DNA of 58,144 nt from Chloroflexota bacterium. GTDB taxonomy: Bacteria > Chloroflexota > Anaerolineae > Aggregatilineales > Phototrophicaceae. The translations under genes and the position numbers were made by a program. The stretch covers positions 1 to 58,144 of the forward strand of contig JAPOYU010000039.1 of the NCBI GenBank assembly GCA_026706395.1, in the 5' to 3' direction. Shown here in pieces: positions 1 through 9,186 of this stretch (positions are counted from its first letter, which is position 1; each line of letters begins with the position of its first letter). Below the pieces are notes generated by a model, which saw nothing but the letters and a program-made list of their open reading frames with translations, made no database searches and was not told the DNA's origin.

Positions 1-1093
1 TGACCGGCATCATCACATTCAGCTCGAATTGCCCGGCCGCCCCGCAGAGGTTCACCGTACTATCATTGCCCATGACGTGGTACATCGCCTGGTTGAGCAT
101 CTCCGCCAGCACCGGATTCACCTTCCCCGGCATGATCGACGAGCCCGGCTGCACCGTCGGGGCCGTCAGTTCGGCGATGCCGGTGGTCGGTCCCGCCGAG
201 AGCAAGCGCACATCATTGGCGATGCGCGTGAAATCCATCGCCAGGTTCCGCAGCGCCGCCGAGAAGAAGACCGCGTCCCCCATCGACTGCATCGACTCGA
301 AGAGGTCATCGCTTTCGTAAAGGTCGATGCCGGTCAGCGCCGTCAGCTTCGCCACCATCCGCCCGTGATACTCCGGATGCGCGTTCAAGCCGGTGCCGGC
401 CGCCGTCCCGCCGATGCCCAACCGCCGCAGTCCCTCAGCCGCAAACCTGACCTTGTCGCCCCCCCGCTCGATAGCTGTCGCCCAGGCGCCCACTTCCTGC
501 CCCAGCCGAATCGGCACCGCGTCCTGCAGATGCGTCCGCCCCGTCTTGACCACGTCATCCCATTGGTCCGCCTTGCCCCGCGTCACGTCGACGAAGCGCG
601 AAAGCGTCGCCAGCAGTTCGTCCAGCCGCCACAAGACGCCCAGCCGAATCGCCGTCGGGATCGTGTCATTGGTCGATTGCGCCATGTTGACGTGATCGTT
701 GGGATGGACCGGCTTCTCGCTCGCCTCAATGTCGTAGCCCAGGATCTGATTCGCCCGATTCGCCATCACCTCGTTGGCGTTCATGTTGTGGCTGGTGCCC
801 GCGCCCGCCTGGAAAGGATCGACCACGAAATACTCGTGATGCCGCCCGGCCAGGATCTCATCGCCCGCCTGCATGATCGCCCGCGCCAATCGCTCGTCCA
901 GCAAGCCGAGCTCCATGTTCACCTCGGCCGCCGCCCGCTTGATCAGCGCGATGCTCCAGATAAAGGCGGGTAGAGGCTTCATGCCCGTGATGGGGAAGTT
1001 CTCCAGCGCGCGCTGCGTCTGCGCCGCATAGAGCGCCCCCTTCGGCACCCGCACCTCGCCCAGCGAATCCACTTCGATACGATACTCGGTCAT
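1..1093 (-). CDS. fumC: Class II fumarase/aspartase-family lyase, probably fumarate hydratase (3' end outside window)
   Basis: Translating the minus strand from the ATG at 1093 gives an open frame of about 364 codons that runs off the window, so roughly the last 100 residues are missing. The family signature GSSIMPGKVNP lies near the window edge, and upstream are HPNDHVN, a QSTNDT-type segment, GRTHLQDAVP and an N-terminal AAQTQRALENF. MPGKVNP favours fumarase over aspartase, which usually has MPAKVNP. However, GAGTSHNMNANEV is aspartase-like, so the substrate is not certain. Fumarase reversibly hydrates fumarate to malate in the cytosolic TCA cycle. A terminator at 1122-1155 separates it from the superoxide dismutase genes, so it is likely transcribed on its own. 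Confidence 0.85.
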   Translation of the reverse strand, partial: MTEYRIEVDSLGEVRVPKGALYAAQTQRALENFPITGMKPLPAFIWSIALIKRAAAEVNMELGLLDERLARAIMQAGDEILAGRHHEYFVVDPFQAGAGTSHNMNANEVMANRANQILGYDIEASEKPVHPNDHVNMAQSTNDTIPTAIRLGVLWRLDELLATLSRFVDVTRGKADQWDDVVKTGRTHLQDAVPIRLGQEVGAWATAIERGGDKVRFAAEGLRRLGIGGTAAGTGLNAHPEYHGRMVAKLTALTGIDLYESDDLFESMQSMGDAVFFSAALRNLAMDFTRIANDVRLLSAGPTTGIAELTAPTVQPGSSIMPGKVNPVLAEMLNQAMYHVMGNDSTVNLCGAAGQFELNVMMPV

Positions 1094-1121
1094 CGGCAAT
1101 CTCCCGTCAGCCAGCGCTCAA

Positions 1122-1155
1122 ACAGAAAAAGGGCGCCGTCATTGTAGCGCCCTTT
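1122..1155 (-). terminator. Rho-independent terminator after the Tat-type superoxide dismutase
   Basis: A perfect 9-bp stem AAAGGGCGC/GCGCCCTTT (1128-1136 and 1147-1155) has a 10-nt loop. On the minus strand it is followed by a T-rich run. It lies 26 bp beyond the stop of the superoxide dismutase gene and before the fumarase start, so it should end the sod transcript. Confidence 0.8.
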
Positions 1156-1181
1156 GAAATCGTTGAGAACGATAAGCCGGT

Positions 1182-1928
1182 TTACCCGCTCGCGGCGTAA
1201 AGCTCAGCCACCTTGTCCCAGTTGATGACATTGAAGAAGGCGGCGATGTAATCCGCCCGCCGGTTCTGATAGTGGAGGTAGTAAGCATGTTCCCAGACGT
1301 CGAGGCCGAGGATCGGCGTCCTGCCTTGCATCAGCGGGGTATCCTGGTTGGGCGTCGTGCTGATGCTCACCGCGCCGCCATCCGCGGCAAGCCAGGCCCA
1401 GCCCGAGCCGAAAACGCCCGCCGCAGCGCTGGAGAACGCGCCTTTGAAATCAGCGAAATTGCCAAAAGCGCTATTGATCGCGTCAGCCAGCGCGCCATCC
1501 GGCTCGCCGCCGCCATCAGGACTCATGATCTGCCAGAACAGATTGTGATTCGCGTAACCGCCGCCGTTGTTGCGCACGGCTGTGCGGATGTCGGCCGGCA
1601 CGGAATCCAGATCCGCGAGGATGTCTTCGATGGATCTCCCGACCAGATCGCTGCCTTCAATGGCCGCGTTCAACTTGTTGGTGTAGCCGGCGTGGTGCTT
1701 GCCGTGGTGGATGCCCATGGTGCGGGCATCAATATGCGGCTCCAGCGCGTCTGCGGCGTAAGGCAGCGGCGGCAGCTGGAAGCGCCAGTCCTTGTCATCG
1801 GTCGCGGACGTCTGCTGTTCTTGAGCTGCAGCAATAATGGGTACGCCGGACAGCCCCGCGCTCATACTTCCTGCAGCCGCCAATTTCAAGAGGTCTCGGC
1901 GACTGAGTCCGTCCGTCTCTATCGTCAT
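1182..1928 (-). CDS. sodA: Exported Mn/Fe superoxide dismutase with Tat signal
   Basis: This 248-residue protein converts superoxide to oxygen and hydrogen peroxide. The first ~36 residues form a twin-arginine signal, with SRRDLLKLA followed by a small-residue hydrophobic stretch and an AAAQ-like cleavage region, so the enzyme is probably exported folded with its metal bound. The SOD fold follows: N-terminal metal His in the GIHHGKHH region, [11 protein letters not shown], then the DVWEHAYY ligand block. The GGxxNH context and the NQDTPLM glutamine resemble manganese-type enzymes; metal choice is inferred. The mature part closely resembles the next gene upstream, so the pair looks like a tandem duplication in which one copy gained a signal. 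It sits 84 bp after that copy and ends at a strong terminator. Confidence 0.93.
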   Translation of the reverse strand: MTIETDGLSRRDLLKLAAAGSMSAGLSGVPIIAAAQEQQTSATDDKDWRFQLPPLPYAADALEPHIDARTMGIHHGKHHAGYTNKLNAAIEGSDLVGRSIEDILADLDSVPADIRTAVRNNGGGYANHNLFWQIMSPDGGGEPDGALADAINSAFGNFADFKGAFSSAAAGVFGSGWAWLAADGGAVSISTTPNQDTPLMQGRTPILGLDVWEHAYYLHYQNRRADYIAAFFNVINWDKVAELYAASG

Positions 1929-2012
1929 CGGAAGGTCTCCTCAACTGTACTGAGCAAGGCAAGAGAACACAGCGAACTCATAGGCGCGCTGTGTTCATGT
2001 TGCTGTCCAGGT

Positions 2013-2615
<603 letters not shown>

Positions 2616-2866
2616 GATTCAACTTGCTCCTTAGATACTTATCCAGACGAAGAGTGTCTACTGACATTCTAACACGCGCGTCCATGATGTGACCAACAGC
2701 AGCGACAATGTCAGCACGGTTCATAGGGTGATTGTACAGACTGTCGCGCGATCTTCATAGGCTGTTTGGGTGGGCGAATCTACCCGTAGCCTTCGCGCTC
2801 GTTGACGATTGCGACTTGTATTTTGGAGGAATCGGATGATGATTAGTTCGCCTCGCTCTGGGAGAG

Positions 2867-3838
2867 TTGACATTGAATCGGCCGCAAGAATCCACCACTC
2901 GTGCAACTCCCCTCAAAGCCTACTTCGTTATCCTGGTCGCAATCGTGGCAACCTCGTCGGCGGCGATTCTCATCCGATATGCCCTGGACGAGACGATGCC
3001 GCCGCTAATGATTGCGGCTTCTCGCCTGGCGGTGGCGACGGTCGCGCTGACTCCACTGGCAATCCGGGGTTACCGAGACCAAATGGCGCGGCTGTCGAGG
3101 GCGGAGTGGCTGCTCATACTGATTTCCGGCATCTGCCTCGCGATTCATTTCACCGCCTGGGTATCGTCCTTGCAACATACGACGGTGCTGGTGAGCGTAG
3201 TTATCGTCTCGACCGGTCCGATCTGGGTGGCGATTCTGGAAGTCTTCTTTCTCAAGATACGGCTCTCGCGATTGGTCGTCGCTGGTCTGCTGACGGCTTT
3301 GGCCGGCGGTGTACTGATCGGCATACCGCTCGGCGGAAATGCGCTGCAAGCCGCTCAAACGGCTGAAGATCTCAGCGCGACCGCCACCGGCGGAATCCTG
3401 GCCTGGATAGGCGCGCTTTCGATTTCGGTATACATGCTCATCGGCCGCAAGCTGCGCGCCACCCTGCCGGTGATTCCTTATGTCTGGCTGGTGTATGGCA
3501 CGGCGTCTGTTTGCGCCGTTGCGGTCATGATCGCTACGCAAACACCCGCCATCGGTTTTCGCGCCCAAGGCTATCTGATCCTGCTGGCGATGGGATTGAT
3601 TCCCCAACTGGTCGGGCATTCGTCGTTGAATTACTTGCTGGAGTATTTCCCGGCGGCCATCGTCAGCATGTTCTCCCAATTGGAGCCGATCGGCAGCGCA
3701 ATCCTGGCGCTGGCGTTATTCCGCGAATTGCCGCCGGACCAGCAAATCGCGGGCAGCGTCATCATCATAATTGGCGTGATATTGGCCAGCAGAGGCGAGA
3801 TAAGGCAAATGGAGCACGGCAAACAGGATGAGGCTTAG
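2867..3838 (+). CDS. EamA/DMT-family transporter (first of a pair)
   Basis: This 323-residue protein is a ten-helix drug/metabolite transporter with two EamA repeats, the first beginning at about residue 18 and the second at about residue 160. The substrate cannot be read from the sequence; family members export amino acids, nucleosides or drugs. The start is uncertain. The frame opens with TTG at 2867, but GGGAGAG at 2860-2866 fits a TTG at 2873 better. A much stronger site (GGAGGA at 2825-2830 with ATG at 2836) leads into a different frame, as noted in the findings. Its stop overlaps the start of the next transporter by 11 bp, so the two are translationally coupled and may form a heteromer. 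Confidence 0.85.
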   Translation: MTLNRPQESTTRATPLKAYFVILVAIVATSSAAILIRYALDETMPPLMIAASRLAVATVALTPLAIRGYRDQMARLSRAEWLLILISGICLAIHFTAWVSSLQHTTVLVSVVIVSTGPIWVAILEVFFLKIRLSRLVVAGLLTALAGGVLIGIPLGGNALQAAQTAEDLSATATGGILAWIGALSISVYMLIGRKLRATLPVIPYVWLVYGTASVCAVAVMIATQTPAIGFRAQGYLILLAMGLIPQLVGHSSLNYLLEYFPAAIVSMFSQLEPIGSAILALALFRELPPDQQIAGSVIIIIGVILASRGEIRQMEHGKQDEA

Positions 3839-4757
3839 ACTGGCCGCGCCATCGATAGCGCAGATATGGGTTTTGGTGGCGGTTTCGGCGGTGGCTTGGT
3901 CTTTCGGCCCAATCTGCGTCCGTTATGCCTTCCAATATGATATTCCACCGGCCTTACTTTCCTTTGGCAGGATGATCACCGGCGTGGTCATGTTTGCGCC
4001 TTACATCTGGTACAAGGGCCAGCGAGAGATAGCCGCGATGCCCGGTAGAACGCTATGGCTGGCGATAGGCGCAGGCACTTTATCCGGCACCAATATCTTG
4101 CTGATGATTGCGTCCCTAGAGCATATCAGCGTAATGGTCAACCAAGCCTTCATTGCGACGATACCGATTTGGGTTGCCGTTTTTGAGGTGATTCTGCTCA
4201 GAGAGAATCTCGGCAAGGCAATTTGGATCGGGATTCTGGCCGCATTCGCGGGCGGGTTCATGATCGCCTTCGCCACGTCTGGGGAACCCGCCATTATTGA
4301 AGGCCGCGACCCAACACTCGGCGTGCTGCTTGCGATAACCAGCGCCTGCTCCGCTGGCCTATATATAATTGTCGGCCGCAGGTTACGGGGCAGCGTATCC
4401 TTCGTGCCCTATATCTGGCTGGTGTATGCAGGCGGCGCCTTTGTAACGCTATTTGTTATCGCAATCAGCGGCGTATCGCTGGTCGGCTACGACCCGCGCG
4501 GTTATCTCTGGATGCTGCTGCTGGCAATCCTGGCTCAGATCATCGGTCATGGCGCGCTCAATTACGTGGTGAAATTCATGTCGCCAACGACCTTGACCAT
4601 GTCCGTTCAGACGGTGCCAGTTATGAGCGCCGTTTGGGCATACTTTATCTTCAACGAGATACCAACTGCTTGGCAGGCGATAGGCGGCGCCATCCTGCTG
4701 CTGGGCGTGATGATCGTGCTCAAGGTTCAGAATCCGCCTCAGCCCGTGACAGATTAA
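3828..4757 (+). CDS. EamA/DMT-family transporter (second of a pair)
   Basis: This 309-residue ten-helix inner-membrane protein has two EamA repeats and is clearly homologous to the gene before it, with the shared local pattern FVPYIWLVY against VIPYVWLVY. The ATG at 3828 lies inside the end of the first transporter. The substrate is unknown. Its last 38 bp overlap the end of the convergent solute-binding-protein gene on the other strand, so both C-termini are encoded by the same DNA. I see no terminator in between. Confidence 0.88.
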   Translation: MRLRLAAPSIAQIWVLVAVSAVAWSFGPICVRYAFQYDIPPALLSFGRMITGVVMFAPYIWYKGQREIAAMPGRTLWLAIGAGTLSGTNILLMIASLEHISVMVNQAFIATIPIWVAVFEVILLRENLGKAIWIGILAAFAGGFMIAFATSGEPAIIEGRDPTLGVLLAITSACSAGLYIIVGRRLRGSVSFVPYIWLVYAGGAFVTLFVIAISGVSLVGYDPRGYLWMLLLAILAQIIGHGALNYVVKFMSPTTLTMSVQTVPVMSAVWAYFIFNEIPTAWQAIGGAILLLGVMIVLKVQNPPQPVTD

Positions 4758-6465
4758 TTCCGGCAGATCGGCTCATGCCGGGAATGATTTCAAAGTCCGG
4801 CAATTCATCTGAGACGAGCAATGGCGCGGTCAGGCGATATAGTGTGCCATCGACGATAAGTTCCTGGATCGTGTAGTCCAGCAGCAGACGGATATCGGGA
4901 TCGTTGTACGGCAGGGCGAAACTGTAGAAGGAGCGACTGTACCAGCGGTCTGTCAAGCGGAGCGAATTCGGATTCTCCTCAAGATGGGAAAGCAAAGCAA
5001 GGCTGTCGGCATAGATGGCATTCGCATTGTTGAAATCCAGAATCGTTTGCGCCGCACCGCTTTCAGTGGTGCGGAAGAAGCGGACGGTGGCGTTGATGCT
5101 ATCCGCCCATGCCTCAGCACGTTCTTGTGCTGATCCATCGCCGATGAGAATGCCGACAATACGTCCGCGCAGATTACTGAAGCCGTGGATGCCCGAATGG
5201 GTTCGCACCATGAGGCGGTCGCCGTGCAGCAAGTACGGCGCCGAGAATTCCACCGCGGCAGCCGCGGCCCAATCGGGCTTAAGACCTACGACCAAATCGA
5301 CCGCCCCGCTATTCAAGGATTGCGCGGCCGTTTCAGGATCCGTCGGAACGAGTTCAAGACGGACATTCCAGCGCGAAGCAATCTCGCTGACCAAGGCGAG
5401 GTTCAACTCGGCGAGGCGTCGCAGGCCGGCGGTAGCTGCCTGGCTGGCATCGGTCAAGCCACCGACGCGCAAGACGCCGCGAGACTTGATGCGAGGCAGC
5501 GCATATGACGTTGGGTAATGGAGGGCGGCGGGATACTGGTCGAGGCTCACCTGGTCGCCGATGCCGGACCAAAGCGTGATGACATCGCCATTGTAGGTCG
5601 CGTCGGGGAAGTACTCGCGGAATAGCACATCGATTTCCCCATCATTCGCCAGGAATTGCAGCGTGTGGTTGAGCAGAAGACGCATGGGTGCATCCTGGCG
5701 CCGGACGGCAATGGCATGCGATTCGCTGACGACGGGCTGGTCGAGCAGTCTCACGTTGTCTTCGGCGTCGGCCGCGAGGCGCAGCAGGGCCTGTTCCTCG
5801 GCTACAAGTCCCGCGATTTCGGCGCGCGTCAAGGCAGCGACGGCGCGGTCCAGAGTGAGGAAAGGCCGCAGATTCAGGTCCCGGCCAAGTCGATTGCGCC
5901 AGATATCCAGCGCCTTCTCGGTTCGGCTACCGAGGACGTAGCCGATGGTCTGATCGCTGAGTTCAACCGGCGCTGTGTAAGCACTGCTTGCGCTCACCAT
6001 CAGCGCTTGCTTGCCGCGAAGATAGGTTTGGCTGAAATCCAGCGCCGCATCCAGGTCGCGATAGCGGACCAAGCCAGAGGCCACCGCGTGAACTTCGCCG
6101 CTGTTGAGTTTGTCGAGAGCGTTCAGTCGAGTCACCTGCAGGAACTCGATTTCGCTACTCCAAACGTTCGCGATCTTGCGCAGCAAATCCGCAGCGAAGC
6201 CGCTCACTTCGCCGCGCAGCGTCAATTCGCTGTAGGGCGGATCATTGTAGAGCACGCCGACGCGAAAGACGCTCGAGTCGATGATATCAGCGACCGCGGA
6301 TATGGAAGGCAGCGCGTCAACGGGCGTCCCGGTTTCAATGACGGGAACCAGCGTCGGGACCATCAAGGTCGGCACAACTGGACTGTCCTGAGCATGCAGA
6401 TTCAGCGCAAGACATAGAACCAAGATTAAAGCCGGAGTACAAATCGCAGACCGAGGCATGGGCAT
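4720..6465 (-). CDS. Secreted protein with two tandem family-3 solute-binding domains
   Basis: This 581-residue protein begins with a signal peptide (hydrophobic ALILVLCLALNL, then an AQD cleavage region). Two periplasmic-binding-protein type II domains follow, at about 66-290 and 330-560. Each starts with a family-typical strand (FRVGVLYNDPPY and VLRVGGLTDAS) and includes the helix typical of polar amino-acid binding proteins. No ABC permease or ATPase is next to it, so it may be a scavenging receptor for a remote transporter or a sensory binding protein. Its ATG follows the nadD stop directly (TGAATG), indicating coupling to the obgE-nadD transcript. The ligand is not predictable. Confidence 0.8.
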   Translation of the reverse strand: MPMPRSAICTPALILVLCLALNLHAQDSPVVPTLMVPTLVPVIETGTPVDALPSISAVADIIDSSVFRVGVLYNDPPYSELTLRGEVSGFAADLLRKIANVWSSEIEFLQVTRLNALDKLNSGEVHAVASGLVRYRDLDAALDFSQTYLRGKQALMVSASSAYTAPVELSDQTIGYVLGSRTEKALDIWRNRLGRDLNLRPFLTLDRAVAALTRAEIAGLVAEEQALLRLAADAEDNVRLLDQPVVSESHAIAVRRQDAPMRLLLNHTLQFLANDGEIDVLFREYFPDATYNGDVITLWSGIGDQVSLDQYPAALHYPTSYALPRIKSRGVLRVGGLTDASQAATAGLRRLAELNLALVSEIASRWNVRLELVPTDPETAAQSLNSGAVDLVVGLKPDWAAAAAVEFSAPYLLHGDRLMVRTHSGIHGFSNLRGRIVGILIGDGSAQERAEAWADSINATVRFFRTTESGAAQTILDFNNANAIYADSLALLSHLEENPNSLRLTDRWYSRSFYSFALPYNDPDIRLLLDYTIQELIVDGTLYRLTAPLLVSDELPDFEIIPGMSRSAGINLSRAEADSEP

Positions 6466-7074
6466 TCAGCGATAGAGATTGTTGTCCATAATGTACTTTA
6501 GGACGCTATCCGGCACGAGATAGCGGATGCTACGGTCCGCGCGCAGGCGAGTGACCACATAGGTTGATGATAGCCAGACGCTGAGCATTGGCACATCGAC
6601 GATATCGACCTGGCGCGACAAGCCGGGCAGAATATCTTCGTGCATATCGGCCGCGATATCTTCGTCGGCGCGTTTCATCACCGCAAGCCGACAGCAGCGG
6701 TATAACTCTGGCGGGCGCTGCCAGGTCGGCAAGTCGCGGAGGTTGTCGCCGCCCATCACAAAGTATAGTTCGGCATCGGGGTAGCGAGCCCGCAGGAGCT
6801 TAACCGTGTCAGCCGAGTAGTGAGGTCCGGCGCGATCAATGTCGACGCGAGAAACGCTGAATTTGGGATTGTCACAGATGGCCAGTTCCAGCATGGCGAG
6901 GCGGTGCGCGATGGGAAGACGAAGCTCATCGCGCTTGACGGGGTGGTCGCCAACCGGGACAAAGAGAATTTGATCGATATCCAGCGCTTCGCGGGTGTAT
7001 TCGGCGAGGATGAGATGGCCGATCTGCGGCGGATCGAAGGAACCGCCCAAGATGCCAATGCGTTGACGTTTCAC
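6466..7074 (-). CDS. nadD: Nicotinate-nucleotide adenylyltransferase NadD with altered HxGH motif
   Basis: NadD joins nicotinate mononucleotide to AMP from ATP, making deamido-NAD. The frame opens upstream, but a GTG at 7074 forms a GTGA overlap with the obgE stop and has GGAG eight bases before it, so I take this start (202 residues). GGSFDPP is followed by QIGH instead of the usual HxGH, so the first catalytic histidine is glutamine (residue 17). The rest is typical: FVMGGDNL, the WQRPPEL region, and a C-terminal LSSTYVVTRLR then SIRYLVP. The obgE-nadD order is common in bacteria. Function is well supported by the family, and the His-to-Gln change is the one oddity. Confidence 0.9.
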   Translation of the reverse strand: MKRQRIGILGGSFDPPQIGHLILAEYTREALDIDQILFVPVGDHPVKRDELRLPIAHRLAMLELAICDNPKFSVSRVDIDRAGPHYSADTVKLLRARYPDAELYFVMGGDNLRDLPTWQRPPELYRCCRLAVMKRADEDIAADMHEDILPGLSRQVDIVDVPMLSVWLSSTYVVTRLRADRSIRYLVPDSVLKYIMDNNLYR

Positions 7075-8339
7075 TCGGACCACTCCAGTTCAAAGTCGCC
7101 GATGAAGACGGTATCGCCGTTCTTCACGCCGGCTTGCTGCAGCGCTGCCGCAATGCCCATGGTCTCCAAAGTCTTCTGAAAGCGCAGAACGGCTTCTTCA
7201 TAATCCCAGTATGTCATCGCCGCGGCTCGCTCGATCTGGTCGCCACTGACATGATAGACGCCGTCGCCAACGTCGAGCTCAAACTGCGGGCCGGTATCGT
7301 TGTCCAGTTCGTAGATCGGCATCTCCTCCATTGGCTGTCCGCTCTGTTTTGGCAGGGTTGCGGCAAGCGTAAAAACGCGCTGGATCAAGCGGTCGATGTT
7401 TTCATGCGTCAAGGCGGAGACCGCCAAAGGATTTTCGACGCCGCGGTCGCTCAGGCTATCTTCGAGTAAGGCGAGGTATTCTCGCGCCTCAGGCAGATCA
7501 ATCTTATTGATGACGACGATTTCCGGTTTCTGGGCCAAGTTCTGGTCGAAGAGCGCCAATTCCGCCCGGATCTGATTGTAGTCGGCCAAAGGGTCGGCAG
7601 CGGCGCCATCCAGTAAATGGACGATCAATGAGGTTCGCTGCACATGACGGAGGAAAGAGTGGCCCAGACCGACGCCGAGATGCGCGCCTTCTATAAGGCC
7701 GGGAACGTCGGCGAATACCAAATCACTGTTATCGTAAATCACCATACCGAGGTTTGGTTCGAGGGTGGTGAAAGGATAGTCCGCGATTTTCGGCTTGGCA
7801 TTGCTGACGACCGACAGCAAGGTGGATTTGCCAGCGTTGGGCAAGCCAACCAGCGCGACATCGGCGATCAATTTGAGTTCTAAAGCGATCCAGCGTTCGA
7901 CGCCAGGTTCGCCTTTCTCGGCCAGCCGCGGCGCCTGGTTAGCGGAAGTTTTGAAGCGCGCATTGCCCCGGCCCCCGCGTCCGCCGGGCGCCACAACGAC
8001 TTCGGCATCTTTCCCGACCAGGTCCGCGATCAAGCCGCCGGTCTCCGCATCGCGCACGAGGGTGCCCATTGGCACGCGAACGACGAGCCGGTCGGCATCG
8101 GCGCCGGTCCGATTGCTTGAGCCGCCCTTGCCGCCAGCCTTGGCTTTGAAATGAACGCGCTTGCGGAAGAAATAAAGGGTATTCAAACCAGCATCGGCTT
8201 TGAGTACGACATCGCCACCGCGCCCGCCATCGCCGCCCGAGGGACCGCCGCGCGGCACAAATTTTTCGCGGCGGAAGGAGACCATGCCGTCGCCGCCTTT
8301 CCCGCTCGCTACAAATATCTTGGCTTCATCAACCAGCAT
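7071..8339 (-). CDS. obgE: GTPase ObgE/CgtA
   Basis: This 422-residue protein has the three parts of a long Obg GTPase. The glycine-rich Obg fold covers about 1-158 (GGDGGRGGDVV, GGKGGSSNRTGADA). A G domain carries GLPNAGKS at 165-172, DVPGLIEGAH and NKIDLPEA. A C-terminal OCT domain follows from about 340. Obg acts in late assembly of the large ribosomal subunit and in stress control. The gene overlaps nadD by four bases at the GTGA junction and probably heads an obgE-nadD-binding-protein transcript. Confidence 0.96.
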   Translation of the reverse strand: MLVDEAKIFVASGKGGDGMVSFRREKFVPRGGPSGGDGGRGGDVVLKADAGLNTLYFFRKRVHFKAKAGGKGGSSNRTGADADRLVVRVPMGTLVRDAETGGLIADLVGKDAEVVVAPGGRGGRGNARFKTSANQAPRLAEKGEPGVERWIALELKLIADVALVGLPNAGKSTLLSVVSNAKPKIADYPFTTLEPNLGMVIYDNSDLVFADVPGLIEGAHLGVGLGHSFLRHVQRTSLIVHLLDGAAADPLADYNQIRAELALFDQNLAQKPEIVVINKIDLPEAREYLALLEDSLSDRGVENPLAVSALTHENIDRLIQRVFTLAATLPKQSGQPMEEMPIYELDNDTGPQFELDVGDGVYHVSGDQIERAAAMTYWDYEEAVLRFQKTLETMGIAAALQQAGVKNGDTVFIGDFELEWSE

Positions 8340-8477
8340 TGCCGCATAACCGTCGATTTGTGCAGCCCCGTTTCGAAAACGAGCATACAGCAGTTTGCGA
8401 CGGGCGTGTAGATGGAAAGGCCGCCATGCCCACCGTCCGTCCTACGGTCGGTTATGGCGTCTGCGCGCGCGGCCAAC

Positions 8478-8483
8478 TATAAT
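8478..8483 (+). promoter_or_regulatory. Possible -10 element for the metallo-hydrolase gene
   Basis: A perfect TATAAT lies 67 bp before the TTG at 8550. The region 17 bp further upstream matches the -35 consensus poorly. If it is used, both upstream ATG codons (8412 and 8454) would lie outside the mRNA, which supports the shorter gene start. Confidence 0.35.
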
Positions 8484-8549
8484 CGCGATACTTTTCCAGG
8501 CGAATGCGCGCAACCGAGCCGCTGGTTACCAAGAGGCAAGTACAAGAAA

Positions 8550-9173
8550 TTGATCGAACGAATACGCTGGCAAGGACACGGCAGCTTCACCATAGAGGGT
8601 GAACCGACCATACAGATTGCCCCATGGCGAGTGGTCAAGAGCGAGACCTCACCAGACATCATTCTCATTGGGCACGATCACTTTGATCATTGTTCGCCTG
8701 CCGATGTAGAAAAGATCCGCGAAGAGGATACCCTAGTAATCGGCAGCAAAAGCGCCTCGCGCGTCATCACGGGCATGACGGTATTGCGTGAATGGCAGAG
8801 CATCAGCGTTGGGCGCGCGAGCATCACGGCGATCCCGGCGGCAACAAGGCGTTCGGAATCCGGCGCTGAATCGGCCGGCAAATTGGGTTTTCTGATTTCG
8901 GTGGGTCTGTACGACATTTATTATGTGGGCGAATCAGAAGTCATTCCCGATGTAGAGCACTTCAAGCCGGACATCATTCTCCTGCCGATCGATGGTTACG
9001 GCAGATTGTCGGTGGCAACGGCGCTGGAACTGGTCGACAGGATGAGACCTTCATGGGCGATTCCCTACAACTGGGGCGGCGCCGGAGAAGAAGCGACGCA
9101 AATGGACGCGCAGAGCTTCAAGAGCCGCGTGACTGGTATGACCGAAGTCATACTGCTGCCGGTAGAGTCATAA
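8550..9173 (+). CDS. UlaG-like metallo-beta-lactamase-fold hydrolase
   Basis: The frame is open from 8412 (253 residues), but homology begins at IRWQGHGSF. I therefore prefer the TTG at 8550, giving about 207 residues, with the GAGG at 8533 as a weak ribosome site. The metal site GHDHFDHCS is the HxHxDH motif of the fold. Near the C-terminus PSWAIPYNWGG supplies a region typical of the UlaG/COG2220 group of Zn- or Mn-dependent hydrolases. No signal or membrane segment is present, so it is cytosolic. The substrate is unknown. It faces clpX, with only 13 bp between the stop codons. Confidence 0.8.
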   Translation: MIERIRWQGHGSFTIEGEPTIQIAPWRVVKSETSPDIILIGHDHFDHCSPADVEKIREEDTLVIGSKSASRVITGMTVLREWQSISVGRASITAIPAATRRSESGAESAGKLGFLISVGLYDIYYVGESEVIPDVEHFKPDIILLPIDGYGRLSVATALELVDRMRPSWAIPYNWGGAGEEATQMDAQSFKSRVTGMTEVILLPVES

Positions 9174-9186
9174 AGGCGACGCAGGA

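Noticed and set aside
29..973. Plus-strand 314-codon frame over the fumarase
   Set aside because: It lies opposite an intact fumarase frame on the minus strand. Its translation is low-complexity Arg/His-rich shadow sequence without any family motif.
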